From assembly GCA_032051265.1 (NCBI GenBank), contig DAMBYU010000008.1, forward strand, positions 115,738-179,737: a stretch of DNA of 64,000 nt, read 5' to 3'. Below, piece by piece: positions 8,058 to 16,433 of this stretch. Under the pieces are notes generated by a model that saw nothing but the letters and a program-made list of their open reading frames with translations, searched no databases and was not told the DNA's origin. Each line of letters starts with the position of its first letter. Position 1 is the first letter of the stretch. This DNA comes from Dryocola sp032051265. GTDB lineage: Bacteria; Pseudomonadota; Gammaproteobacteria; Enterobacterales; Enterobacteriaceae. The position numbers and the translations under genes are program-made.

Positions 8058-9251
8058 TTACATAACAGCGGCAAACGCCTGCGCCACGCGCTGCACGTTA
8101 TTGCTGTTCAGACCGGCCACGCACATACGGCCGCTGGCAATCAGGTAAACGCCAAATTCATCACGCAGACGGTCAACCTGCTCCGCGCTCAGGCCGGTAT
8201 AGCTGAACATGCCGCGCTGTTGCAGCAGATAGTCAAAGTTGCGTCCTGGCACCTCGGTCTTCAGCACGGAAACCAGAGCCTGGCGCATATCGAGGATGCG
8301 ACGACGCATCGTTTCGACTTCCGCCAGCCAGCTGGCTTTTAGCTGCTCGTCATTCAGGACGGTGGCCACCACCTGCGCACCAAAATTCGGCGGGCTGGAG
8401 TAGTTACGACGTACGGTAGCTTTCAACTGTCCGAGCACCCGGCCCGCCTCATCTGCATCTTCACAAACCACCGACAGCCCGCCGACACGTTCACCGTACA
8501 GTGAGAAAATCTTTGAGAATGAGTTGCTGACCAGCGCCGGCAGGCCCGCGTGCGTAATAGCGCGGATCGCATAGGCGTCTTCTTCCATTCCCGCGCCAAA
8601 GCCCTGGTAGGCGATGTCGAGGAACGGAATCAGGTCGCGCGCCTGGAGAATTTCGATAACGGCGTCCCACTGGGCATCCGTCAGGTCTGAGCCGGTTGGG
8701 TTGTGGCAGCACGGATGCAGCAGCACCACGCTTTGCGCAGGTAAGGTGTTGAGCTTCTCAAGCAGAGCTTCAAAGCGCACGCCGTTGGTTTCATCGTCAA
8801 ACCACGGATAAGTATTCACGGCGAAGCCTGCGCCAGCAAAGATGGCAACGTGGTTTTCCCAGGTGGGATCGCTGACCCACACCTGCGAATCCGGGAAATA
8901 CGTTTTCAGGAAGTCAGCGCCCACTTTCAACGCCCCCGAGCCGCCCAGCGTCTGGATAGAAGCAATACGCCCCTCCAGTAACGCCGGATGCCCGGCCCCG
9001 AACAGCAAAGGCGCGATTGCGCTGCGGTAGGTGTTCAACCCTTCCATCGGTAAATAAAGGGAAGCGCCGTGCGGCTGCGCGTTCAGACGGGCTTCAGCTT
9101 CTGCCACGGCCTGTAGCTGCGGGATCGCCCCATCTTCGTTGTAATAGAGGCCAATGCTGAGATTAACCTTGTCAACACGCGGGTCAACTTTGAAGCGTTC
9201 CATTAAGGAAAGGATCGGGTCGCCAGCATAGGCGTCAACTTTTTGAAACAC
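8058..9251 (-). CDS. tyrB: Aromatic-amino-acid aminotransferase TyrB
   Basis: TyrB is a pyridoxal-phosphate enzyme that makes tyrosine and phenylalanine (and contributes to leucine) by transamination from glutamate. At 397 residues it equals E. coli TyrB. The lysine that binds PLP is K247 in SNSFSKIFSLYGER. Other fold-type I signatures are CCHNPTG (about 181-187) and DIAYQGFG. The aspartate aminotransferase relative aspC is very similar, but the sequence and the alr-tyrB neighbourhood support tyrB. It follows alr after 58 bases and is preceded by a striking inverted repeat (9262-9300). Confidence 0.95.
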   Translation of the reverse strand: MFQKVDAYAGDPILSLMERFKVDPRVDKVNLSIGLYYNEDGAIPQLQAVAEAEARLNAQPHGASLYLPMEGLNTYRSAIAPLLFGAGHPALLEGRIASIQTLGGSGALKVGADFLKTYFPDSQVWVSDPTWENHVAIFAGAGFAVNTYPWFDDETNGVRFEALLEKLNTLPAQSVVLLHPCCHNPTGSDLTDAQWDAVIEILQARDLIPFLDIAYQGFGAGMEEDAYAIRAITHAGLPALVSNSFSKIFSLYGERVGGLSVVCEDADEAGRVLGQLKATVRRNYSSPPNFGAQVVATVLNDEQLKASWLAEVETMRRRILDMRQALVSVLKTEVPGRNFDYLLQQRGMFSYTGLSAEQVDRLRDEFGVYLIASGRMCVAGLNSNNVQRVAQAFAAVM

Positions 9252-9261
9252 GGTGGGTTCT

Positions 9262-9300
9262 CCTGGTTTACAGTGTGGCGAACAACCAATGTAAACCAGG
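9262..9300 (-). promoter_or_regulatory. Inverted repeat in the tyrB leader with TyrR-type half-sites
   Basis: Two perfect 11-bp arms (9262-9272 and 9290-9300) are separated by 17 bases in the alr-tyrB gap. Each arm contains a TyrR half-site (TTTACA at 9267-9272, TGTAAA at 9290-9295), but in the outward arrangement rather than the classic TGTAAA-N6-TTTACA. The inner arm ends next to the tyrB ribosome site. It may be a TyrR operator, an RNA hairpin, or both. Confidence 0.5.
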
Positions 9301-9309
9301 GAATGACAA

Positions 9310-10389
9310 CTAGTCCAGATACTCCATCGCCACCCTGGAAGTCAGGCGCGTGATAAGTTCGTAAGCGCTTACTTGTGTGATTTCAGCGAGGCGCTCAACG
9401 GGCAGGCCCGCCCCCCACATCACTACGCTATCGCCGACTTTCTCTTTTGCGTCCGGGCCGAGATCGACACAAATCATGTCCATCGCCACACGGCCAACAA
9501 TCGGCACTTCGCGGCCATTGACCATTACTGGCGTCCCGGAAGGCGCGCTGCGTGGGTAACCGTCGCCATAACCCATCGCAACGACGCCCAACCGGGTATC
9601 GCGCCCGGCAACCCATGCGCCGCCATAGCCTACTGGCTCGCCGGCTTTATGGCTGCGGACCGCAATCAGGCTGGAAGTGAGCGACATCACCGGCTGAAAG
9701 CCAAGGTCTGCGCCCCACGGCTTGTGTTCAAGAGGAGATACGCCGTAGAGAATGATGCCCGGACGCACCCAGTCAAAGTGCGATTGCGGCCACAGCAAAA
9801 TCCCCCCGGAGGCGGCGATAGATTTCTGACCGGTTTTACCTTCGGTAAAGGTATTAAAAATATCCAGCTGTCGCGGCGTGGCGTCAGATTCTGGTTCATC
9901 GGCGCGGGCAAAATGGCTGACGATATTTACCGGCTGGCTGACATTTTTACAGCGCGTCAGGCGCTGATAAAAAGCCTCAGCTTCGTGCGGCAGTACGCCC
10001 AGACGGTGCATGCCCGTATCCAGCTTCATCCATACGGTAATCGGCTGGCTCAGGCTGGCCTGCTCAAGCGCTTCAAGCTGTTCAACGCTGTGCACGGCGG
10101 TCTGGAGGTTAAGCCTGGCAATCTCAGGCAGGTCGCAGGCGTTAAAGAAGCCTTCAAGCAGCAGAATGGGTTGTGAAATACCCCCGGCGCGCAGACTTAC
10201 CGCTTCTTCAAGTCTGGCAACGCCGAAAGCATCAGCGTCAGGGAGGGCGCGGGCGGTCTCAAGCAGACCGTGCCCGTAGGCGTTTGCTTTCACAATCGCC
10301 ACCATGCGGCTGGCGGGAGCCAGTTCACGCAGGCGTTGCAGGTTGTGGCGCAGAGCGCGGCGGTTAATGACTACGGTTGCCGCTTGCAT
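9310..10389 (-). CDS. alr: Alanine racemase, biosynthetic
   Basis: Alr interconverts L- and D-alanine with PLP, supplying D-alanine for peptidoglycan. The PLP lysine is K34 in VKANAYGHG. The catalytic tyrosine of the second base lies in MGYGDGYPR (about residue 254), and the dimer-interface motif AMDMICVDLG is present. At 359 residues it equals the E. coli enzyme. Its place between dnaB and tyrB identifies it as alr rather than the catabolic dadX. An ERIC element separates it from dnaB. Confidence 0.96.
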   Translation of the reverse strand: MQAATVVINRRALRHNLQRLRELAPASRMVAIVKANAYGHGLLETARALPDADAFGVARLEEAVSLRAGGISQPILLLEGFFNACDLPEIARLNLQTAVHSVEQLEALEQASLSQPITVWMKLDTGMHRLGVLPHEAEAFYQRLTRCKNVSQPVNIVSHFARADEPESDATPRQLDIFNTFTEGKTGQKSIAASGGILLWPQSHFDWVRPGIILYGVSPLEHKPWGADLGFQPVMSLTSSLIAVRSHKAGEPVGYGGAWVAGRDTRLGVVAMGYGDGYPRSAPSGTPVMVNGREVPIVGRVAMDMICVDLGPDAKEKVGDSVVMWGAGLPVERLAEITQVSAYELITRLTSRVAMEYLD

Positions 10390-10430
10390 GTTTCTTCCTT
10401 GCTCAATGTTGGGATTGAATTGTGCAAATC

Positions 10431-10552
10431 CTCTAAATCATTCGAGTCACAGCAAGGCGGCAAGGGAACTCATCCCGATGCGCTTACTAAAGTAAGTGAT
10501 TCGGGTGAGTGAGCGCAGCCAACGCAGGTGTGGCTTGAAGGATGACGAGGAT
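10431..10552. repeat. ERIC (intergenic repeat unit) between dnaB and alr
   Basis: About 120 bases match the ERIC consensus from end to end: a CATTCGAGT start, GCAAGGCGGCAAG, CTTACTAAAGTAAGTGATTC at the centre (compare the ERIC2 core AAGTAAGTGACTGGGGTGAG), GAGCGCAGCCAACGCA, and the end CTTGAAGGATGACGAGG. Several positions differ from consensus, so it is an older copy. Its end touches the dnaB stop codon (10554), and it fills most of the dnaB-alr gap. Confidence 0.9.
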
Positions 10553-10553
10553 T

Positions 10554-11960
10554 TTAGTCTTCGTCGTACTGCGGGCCTGCGTAGTTGTCGAATCGCGACC
10601 ACTGGCCGTTAAAGGTTAAGCGCACCGTGCCGATGGGGCCGTTACGCTGCTTACCGATAATAATTTGCGCGATGCCTTTCTCGTCGCTGTTGTCGTTATA
10701 AACTTCATCACGGTAGATAAACATGATTAAGTCGGCATCCTGCTCGATAGAGCCTGATTCACGCAAATCGGAGTTAACCGGACGCTTATCGGCGCGCTGT
10801 TCCAGAGAGCGGTTAAGCTGGGAGAGTGCGACAACTGGCACCTGTAGCTCTTTTGCCAGCGCTTTGAGCGAGCGTGAAATCTCGGCGATTTCAAGCGTAC
10901 GGTTGTCGGAAAGCGACGGCACACGCATAAGCTGGAGGTAATCAATCATGATCATGCTCAGCCCGCCCGCCTCGCGATAGATACGGCGCGCGCGGGAGCG
11001 AACCTCCGTCGGCGTCAGGCCGGAGGAGTCATCAATATACATATTGCGCTTCTCAAGCAGGATGCCCATGGTGCTCGAAATACGCGCCCAGTCCTCGTCA
11101 TCCAGCTGCCCGGTACGGATTTTGGTTTGATCAACGCGAGAAAGCGACGCCAGCATACGCATCATGATCTGCTCGCCGGGCATCTCCAGACTGAAGATAA
11201 GCACCGGTTTTTCCTGCAGCATGGCGGCGTTTTCGCACAGGTTCATCGCGAAGGTGGTTTTCCCCATCGATGGACGCGCCGCCACGATAATCAGATCCGA
11301 TTTCTGCAGCCCGGCGGTTTTCTTGTTCAGATCCTGATAACCGGTGTCCACACCCGTCACGCCATCGTGCGGGGTCTGGTAAAGGGATTCGATACGCGAC
11401 ACCGTGGCTTCAAGGATTTGGTCGATGCTTTTCGGGCCTTCGTCTTTATTGGCGCGGTTTTCGGCAATCTGGAAAACTCGCGACTCGGCGAGATCGAGCA
11501 AATCTTCGCTGGTGCGGCCCTGCGGATCGTAACCTGCGTCAGCAATTTCATTTGCTACGGCAATCATTTCACGCACTACCGCGCGTTCACGGACGATATC
11601 CGCATAAGCGCTGATGTTCGCCGCGCTTGGCGTATTTTTAGATAATTCAGCCAGATAAGCAAAGCCGCCTACGCTGTCGAGATTCCCCTGTAGTTCAAGG
11701 GATTCAGAGAGCGTGATCAGATCGATGGGCTTGCTCATCTCCAGCAAACGCTGCATTTCGGTGAAGATCATGCGGTGCGGGCGGCTGAAAAAATCGTTGG
11801 CGACGACGCGTTCGGAGACGTTATCCCAGCGTTCGTTGTCCAGCATTAAACCGCCCAAAACCGACTGCTCCGCTTCCAGAGAATGTGGCGGCATTTTGAG
11901 CCCTTCCATCTGACGGTCACGGGTTTCGTTCGGTTTGTTGAAGGGTTTATTTCCTGCCAT
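10554..11960 (-). CDS. dnaB: Replicative DNA helicase DnaB
   Basis: DnaB is the hexameric 5'-3' helicase at the replication fork, loaded by DnaC and bound by primase. An N-terminal domain (about 25-170, PPHSLEAEQSVLGGLMLDN) is joined to a RecA-like motor with Walker A RPSMGKT, Walker B IMIDYLQLM and the conserved DLRESGSIEQDAD block. The ATG at 11960 gives 468 residues starting MAGNKPFNK, matching E. coli (471). The frame stays open 52 codons further upstream but that part overlaps the qorA promoter and has no similarity. The gene is divergent from qorA. Confidence 0.97.
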   Translation of the reverse strand: MAGNKPFNKPNETRDRQMEGLKMPPHSLEAEQSVLGGLMLDNERWDNVSERVVANDFFSRPHRMIFTEMQRLLEMSKPIDLITLSESLELQGNLDSVGGFAYLAELSKNTPSAANISAYADIVRERAVVREMIAVANEIADAGYDPQGRTSEDLLDLAESRVFQIAENRANKDEGPKSIDQILEATVSRIESLYQTPHDGVTGVDTGYQDLNKKTAGLQKSDLIIVAARPSMGKTTFAMNLCENAAMLQEKPVLIFSLEMPGEQIMMRMLASLSRVDQTKIRTGQLDDEDWARISSTMGILLEKRNMYIDDSSGLTPTEVRSRARRIYREAGGLSMIMIDYLQLMRVPSLSDNRTLEIAEISRSLKALAKELQVPVVALSQLNRSLEQRADKRPVNSDLRESGSIEQDADLIMFIYRDEVYNDNSDEKGIAQIIIGKQRNGPIGTVRLTFNGQWSRFDNYAGPQYDED

Positions 11961-12044
11961 AGTGAGGGAGTTACCAGATTCATGTTCTTCTACAGACCGG
12001 GGAGTATAACCTGGTCTTGCTACTCTTCGACACAAGGAGTTTCC

Positions 12045-13028
12045 ATGGCAACGCGTATAGAGTTTAGCCAGCACGGCGGCCCGGACGTGCTCAAAGCGGT
12101 TGAATTTACGCCGCAAGATCCGGCAGCCGATGAAGTCCAGGTTGAGAATAAAGCTATTGGTATCAACTACATTGATACTTATATCCGTAGCGGATTATAT
12201 CCGCCGCCAATGCTGCCAAGCGGGCTTGGCACCGAAGCGGCAGGCGTTGTAAGTAAAGTTGGTAGCAATGTCACGCATTTAAAATCCGGCGACCGGGTGG
12301 TGTATGCCCAGTCAGGCCTTGGGGCGTACAGCAGCGTGCACAACGTGCCGGCTGATAAAACGGCTAAACTTCCCGATGCCATCTCCTTTGAGCAGGCCGC
12401 CGCTTCTTTCCTGAAAGGGCTTACGGTTTACTACCTGCTGCGCAAAACCTACGAAGTGAAACCAAACGATGTCTTTTTATTCCATGCCGCGGCGGGCGGC
12501 GTGGGGCTGATTGCCTGCCAGTGGGCGAAAGCGTTAGGCGCAAAGCTTATCGGTACCGTGGGCTCTGCTGAAAAAGCAGAACGTGCAAAACAGGCCGGGG
12601 CCTGGCAAGTCGTTAACTATCGTGAAGAAAATCTTGTCGATCGCGTCAAAGAGATTACCGGCGGCAAGAAAGTCGCGGTGGTTTATGACTCGGTGGGGAA
12701 AGATACCTGGGAAGCATCGCTTGACTGTCTGCAACGCCAGGGTCTGATGGTGAGTTTTGGCAACTCATCCGGACCGGTAACCGGCGTCAACCTGGGCATA
12801 CTTAACCAGAAAGGTTCGTTATATGTTACGCGTCCGTCACTGAATGGTTACATCACTAGCCGTGAAGAGCTGGAAGAAGCCTGCAATGAATTGTTCTCGC
12901 TGATTGCCAGCGGCGTAATAAAAGTGGATGTGGCGCAGGAGCAGAAATTTGCCCTGAAAGAGGCGGCTCGCGCGCATGAAATTCTGGAAAGCCGTTCGAC
13001 GCAAGGCTCCAGCTTACTGATTCCATAA
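12045..13028 (+). CDS. qorA: NADPH-dependent quinone oxidoreductase QorA
   Basis: A medium-chain dehydrogenase/reductase of the zeta-crystallin type that reduces quinones with NADPH. The start at 12045 (MATRIEFSQHGGP) follows AAGGAG and gives 327 residues, equal to E. coli QorA. The open frame continues upstream but would overlap dnaB. The Rossmann motif is HAAAGGVGLIACQWAKALGA (about 147-166). The zinc ligands of alcohol dehydrogenases are lacking, as expected for this subfamily. It ends in a clear terminator. Confidence 0.95.
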   Translation: MATRIEFSQHGGPDVLKAVEFTPQDPAADEVQVENKAIGINYIDTYIRSGLYPPPMLPSGLGTEAAGVVSKVGSNVTHLKSGDRVVYAQSGLGAYSSVHNVPADKTAKLPDAISFEQAAASFLKGLTVYYLLRKTYEVKPNDVFLFHAAAGGVGLIACQWAKALGAKLIGTVGSAEKAERAKQAGAWQVVNYREENLVDRVKEITGGKKVAVVYDSVGKDTWEASLDCLQRQGLMVSFGNSSGPVTGVNLGILNQKGSLYVTRPSLNGYITSREELEEACNELFSLIASGVIKVDVAQEQKFALKEAARAHEILESRSTQGSSLLIP

Positions 13029-13035
13029 AAGAATT

Positions 13036-13067
13036 TGGGCTTCCCGAGGGAAGCCCATTCTTTTTTT
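13036..13067 (+). terminator. Terminator after qorA
   Basis: A perfect 9-bp stem (13036-13044 with 13049-13057), a 4-nt loop and a run of seven T residues, starting seven bases after the qorA stop codon. Confidence 0.93.
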
Positions 13068-13243
13068 GTTCGCGCTGTTTTGTAGGGTACAGCGACGATG
13101 AATTCTTCGGTTACAACGCGGCAATAGTGTCAGATTTACAAAAAAATAGATATGGCAGCCCCGGTAAAGTTAGCCACAAAGATGCGAGGTTGTGATCAAC
13201 TCCGCAATACCTTAGCAATCCGTACGGTTATTGCGTTACAAAG

Positions 13244-14248
13244 TTAGCGTCTGTCCGCGACCAGCGATAAAGCATGTTCCACAACCGCAATCCCCGCTCC
13301 GGCTTTATGCGCATTCTCACTCAGATAACGACGCCACTGACGCGCCCCGGGAATGCCCTGGAATAAGCCGAGCATATGTCGCGTAACGTGGCCCAGATAA
13401 GTGCCATTTGCCAACTCGCGCTCGATGTAGGGATACATGGCGCGCACCGCTGCTACCGTATCTACTTCTGGCAACTCACTGCCAAAAATCTCGCGGTCGA
13501 CCGCCGTTAACAGACCCGGGTTCTGGTATGCCTCACGCCCGACCATGACGCCGTCCAGGTGTTCCAGGTGGGTTTTGGCCTCTGCAAGCGTCTTCACGCC
13601 GCCGTTAATTGCCATGGTAAGGTGCGGAAAATCACGCTTAAGCTGGTAAACGCGCGGGTAGTCCAGCGGTGGGATTTCGCGGTTCTCTTTCGGGCTGAGG
13701 CCGGAAAGCCAGGCTTTACGTGCGTGGATGATAAACATCTCGCATTCGCCCTTTCCTGCCACCGTGCCAATAAAGTCACACAGAAATTCATAGCTGTCCT
13801 GGTCGTCGATACCGATACGGGTTTTAACCGTTACCGGAATAGAGACTACGTCGCGCATCGCCTTGATGCAATCTGCCACACGCTGCGCGTCGGCCATCAG
13901 GCATGCGCCAAACATGCCATTCTGTACGCGGTCGGAGGGGCAGCCCACGTTCAGGTTTATTTCATCATAACCACGGGCTTCAGCCAGTTGCGCGCATTGC
14001 GCCAGCGCCTGCGGATCGCTTCCGCCCAGCTGTAACGCAACAGGATGCTCTTCCTCGCTGTACGCCAGATAGTCTCCTTTGCCGTGGATAATCGCCCCGG
14101 TGGTCACCATCTCGGTGTACAGCAGAGTATTACGCGAAAGCTGACGCAGGAAATAGCGGCAGTGCCTGTCGGTCCAGTCGAGCATTGGCGCGATGGAGAA
14201 ACGGTGCGGCTGGAAAGGAGTCGGGTTGCTTTGAGGAGACATAGTCAC
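13244..14248 (-). CDS. dusA: tRNA-dihydrouridine(20/20a) synthase DusA
   Basis: DusA uses FMN and NADPH to reduce U20 and U20a in the tRNA D-loop. The TIM-barrel signatures are visible: SIAPMLDWTDRHCRYF at the N-terminus, the catalytic cysteine in NVGCPSDRVQNGMFGACLM, the FMN-binding IIHARKAWL and the phosphate-binding INGGVKT and GVMVGREAYQNP. The length of 334 is normal. In E. coli pspG lies between dusA and qorA; here the gap is only 215 bases and holds no pspG. Confidence 0.95.
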   Translation of the reverse strand: MTMSPQSNPTPFQPHRFSIAPMLDWTDRHCRYFLRQLSRNTLLYTEMVTTGAIIHGKGDYLAYSEEEHPVALQLGGSDPQALAQCAQLAEARGYDEINLNVGCPSDRVQNGMFGACLMADAQRVADCIKAMRDVVSIPVTVKTRIGIDDQDSYEFLCDFIGTVAGKGECEMFIIHARKAWLSGLSPKENREIPPLDYPRVYQLKRDFPHLTMAINGGVKTLAEAKTHLEHLDGVMVGREAYQNPGLLTAVDREIFGSELPEVDTVAAVRAMYPYIERELANGTYLGHVTRHMLGLFQGIPGARQWRRYLSENAHKAGAGIAVVEHALSLVADRR

Positions 14249-14302
14249 TGAATGTTTACGCAGGTTACGGTTAAAAAAGGGTCGCCACTATAGCATAAAG
14301 CG

Positions 14303-14331
14303 GCGCCGGGACACCTGCTCGTCCCGGCGCG
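14303..14331 (-). terminator. Hairpin between the TraF-like gene and dusA
   Basis: A perfect 10-bp GC-rich stem (14303-14312 with 14321-14330) and an 8-nt loop, seven bases after the stop codon of the minus-strand gene at 14338. The tail on the minus strand (CGCTTTATG) is only weakly T-rich, so it may be an imperfect terminator or a 3' stabilising hairpin. Confidence 0.55.
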
Positions 14332-14337
14332 CGTTTA

Positions 14338-15645
14338 TCAGAAGGTGACGCTAAGCTGCGCGCCCGCCCCCCAAGTCTCGTCTTCGCCGTACAGGCCCAT
14401 TAAATCAACGTGAACACGGTTAAACGGTGCAAAACCAACGCCGCCCGTGAAGACGTTGCTGTCGTTACCTTTTACATCGGCACGGTAACCGGCACGAACG
14501 GCAAGCCAGGAGAGTGGACGAACCTCGGCCCCTACGCCAACGTACTGTGAGTTTTCTTCGCTTTTAAAGCCTTTGGTTTCCGTCAGGTCGCCATCTGCGC
14601 TCAACGTCATAAGATCGTTATGCCAGGCCGCGCCCGCAGTAACCAGCGGGCTTATCTGGAAAGTATCTTTATAGCTGCGCGTCTCGCCGGTGCGCCCGTT
14701 GGTGATACGGATATCTTTAGTATCAATATCACGCGACACCAGGTTCTGGCCGCTTAACCCTACCGTCCAGTGCTCGCCAAAATCTGCCGCTACGCCTGCA
14801 TCGATGTTAAAGCCGGTGTCATCGTTGCGATAACGACTGCTGTTCCAGTCATTGCTGTCGTAGGCATAAATCGAGGTGGTGTAGTTATACAGCCAGGTTT
14901 TTTGCAGTTTTGGCGTAACGCCTATCGAAACCGGCACGCCCCCCAAATCAAACTGTTTTGCCATCGCAATACCATAATCGGAGACGATAGCCGCACGGCC
15001 TGATGCGGTGGAATTAAGGTTGCGCGTAATAACATCGGAGCCATTAACAGCCGCATCAATAGCTACGGCCCCCGCAACGGCGTCGGAACCTTCGATGCCG
15101 CGCAGGTAATCAATATCCTGCTGATCGACGGATGAACTGACGCGCGCGCGCACATAGGCTTTAGTGACAAACGCCACGGAAAGTACGTCGTTTGGAATGC
15201 TTACCGCAATACCTGCCGCCGCTTTGGCATGCGCCGTTTTCCCACGCAGGCTTTCAAGCTCGCCCGCCAGATCGCCCGCAGCGCTCTGGAACTGATCCAG
15301 GGTGCCTACGGGATTGGCGATAATATCCAGCAAGGTAAGGTTATCAATTACATCTTCGTAATTATCAACCTTATCGCTGATGTCATCGATCTGGTCCTGA
15401 AGATTATCCTTATCGGTAATTTGCGCGCTGACGGAAGGTAATATTACCGTCACCCTGTCTTCCTGTTGCGCCTTTGCCAGCAAAGCAGGGTTAATCAGCG
15501 CGCCGCTGCCGTAACTACCGGAAGCGACCCCTGTTCCACCCATCGCATCACTACGTGCTTCCGACCATGTACCGGCCGCATGGGCCGAATTTGCCACTAA
15601 CAAAGAGGCGGCACTGAGCACCACCAGAGATTTAATTTTTTTCAT
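14338..15645 (-). CDS. TraF-like outer-membrane beta-barrel protein of unknown function
   Basis: A 435-residue exported protein with a Sec signal peptide (about 1-23, KKIKSLVVLSAASLLVANSAHAA). An N-terminal FadL-like start follows (GTGVASGSYGSGALINPALLA), then a predicted coiled region (about 75-135), then repeated amphipathic strands ending in a C-terminal phenylalanine (QLSVTF) typical of outer-membrane proteins. Databases often call this family conjugal transfer protein TraF (TraF_2), yet it lacks the thioredoxin fold of the F-plasmid protein and there are no transfer genes here. It has its own promoter region and terminator and is absent from this place in E. coli K-12. Its substrate is unknown. 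Confidence 0.75.
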   Translation of the reverse strand: MKKIKSLVVLSAASLLVANSAHAAGTWSEARSDAMGGTGVASGSYGSGALINPALLAKAQQEDRVTVILPSVSAQITDKDNLQDQIDDISDKVDNYEDVIDNLTLLDIIANPVGTLDQFQSAAGDLAGELESLRGKTAHAKAAAGIAVSIPNDVLSVAFVTKAYVRARVSSSVDQQDIDYLRGIEGSDAVAGAVAIDAAVNGSDVITRNLNSTASGRAAIVSDYGIAMAKQFDLGGVPVSIGVTPKLQKTWLYNYTTSIYAYDSNDWNSSRYRNDDTGFNIDAGVAADFGEHWTVGLSGQNLVSRDIDTKDIRITNGRTGETRSYKDTFQISPLVTAGAAWHNDLMTLSADGDLTETKGFKSEENSQYVGVGAEVRPLSWLAVRAGYRADVKGNDSNVFTGGVGFAPFNRVHVDLMGLYGEDETWGAGAQLSVTF

Positions 15646-15818
15646 TTACCGCTCGTCCGTCTGTTTTATCATCGGTAATAATTACCCCCTGCCAGTTAAG
15701 ACTTAACAGAGGCTTACTATTGCTGCGAATAACGAGCTTAAAAAGGGGCTGTTTCACCCATCAAACTCCCGTTTCTATCCATACGGGTTGTCGTTTCACC
15801 ATTTCCATGCAGATTTAT

Positions 15819-16322
15819 TTATAGTTTACCCCGCGCTTTTCGGGAAGGTTGGCCGTCGTGGGGGCCAAAAAACTGCGGCGGATGATCTATCCAGCGATCT
15901 TTGCGCGTGGCGGCATAGCTGGAATTCATAGGGTAATAAACGCGGTTTTCTTCTTTGTTGGCCTCACCCACCACCAGCAAACGGACTTCATGCTCGGTAT
16001 TGTTTATAAAGGTATGGCAAATTCCCGTCCCCGCCGGGAAACCCACGCTGTCTCCCGGCTCCAGTTGATAGAGATTACCGTTGATCCATACTTGTGGATG
16101 CCCCTCCAGCACATAAGCAAACTCTTCTTCGCTGCTTTCGGCGTGAGGATAGGATGTTCGTCTGCCGGGCAGCAGGCGCTCATGGTGAATGCCAAGCCGG
16201 GACAGGCCAAGGCGGCGGCCAAGCGGCGCGCCAATAGCAAACAGTTCATTACTGTCAGGATAATGGGGATCGTCTGCGCCTTCCAGCTCGCGCCAGTGGC
16301 GAATACAGTCAGGTTTTTGCAT
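15819..16322 (-). CDS. Cupin-domain protein divergent from zur
   Basis: A small (167 residues) cytoplasmic protein with a single cupin barrel. Motif 1 is seen around PHAESSEEEFAYVLEGHPQVWING and motif 2 around GDSVGFPAGTGICHTFINN, so metal-binding His/Glu residues are largely present. The ATG at 16322 (MQKPDCIRHWRELEG) has a good GGAG site; the open frame reaches 16376 without better support. No specific reaction can be assigned. It is divergent from zur, with 111 bases between the starts, and could be metal-related, but I see no Zur box. Confidence 0.7.
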   Translation of the reverse strand: MQKPDCIRHWRELEGADDPHYPDSNELFAIGAPLGRRLGLSRLGIHHERLLPGRRTSYPHAESSEEEFAYVLEGHPQVWINGNLYQLEPGDSVGFPAGTGICHTFINNTEHEVRLLVVGEANKEENRVYYPMNSSYAATRKDRWIDHPPQFFGPHDGQPSRKARGKL

Positions 16323-16433
16323 GCTAGCTCCGGTGGAGAATTTTTGCGGGAAATCACTGCCAGTATGGACCAGCATTCGGCGTTTTTGCTGCTTTTATGA
16401 TAAAGTGAGAGGCTACATAATCGAGGAATGCTG

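Noticed and set aside
10270..10512. 80-codon open frame over the alr start and the ERIC element
   Set aside because: Made of the alr complement and repeat sequence.
11961..12116. N-terminal extension of dnaB by 52 codons
   Set aside because: It overlaps the divergent qorA promoter and has no counterpart in other DnaB proteins.
14338..15645. Sign of a conjugative element because of TraF similarity
   Set aside because: No other transfer, replication or integration gene is present and neighbours are core genes.
15695..15707. GTTAAG-A-CTTAAC inverted repeat before the TraF-like gene
   Set aside because: Only 6-bp arms in AT-rich DNA; could easily occur by chance.
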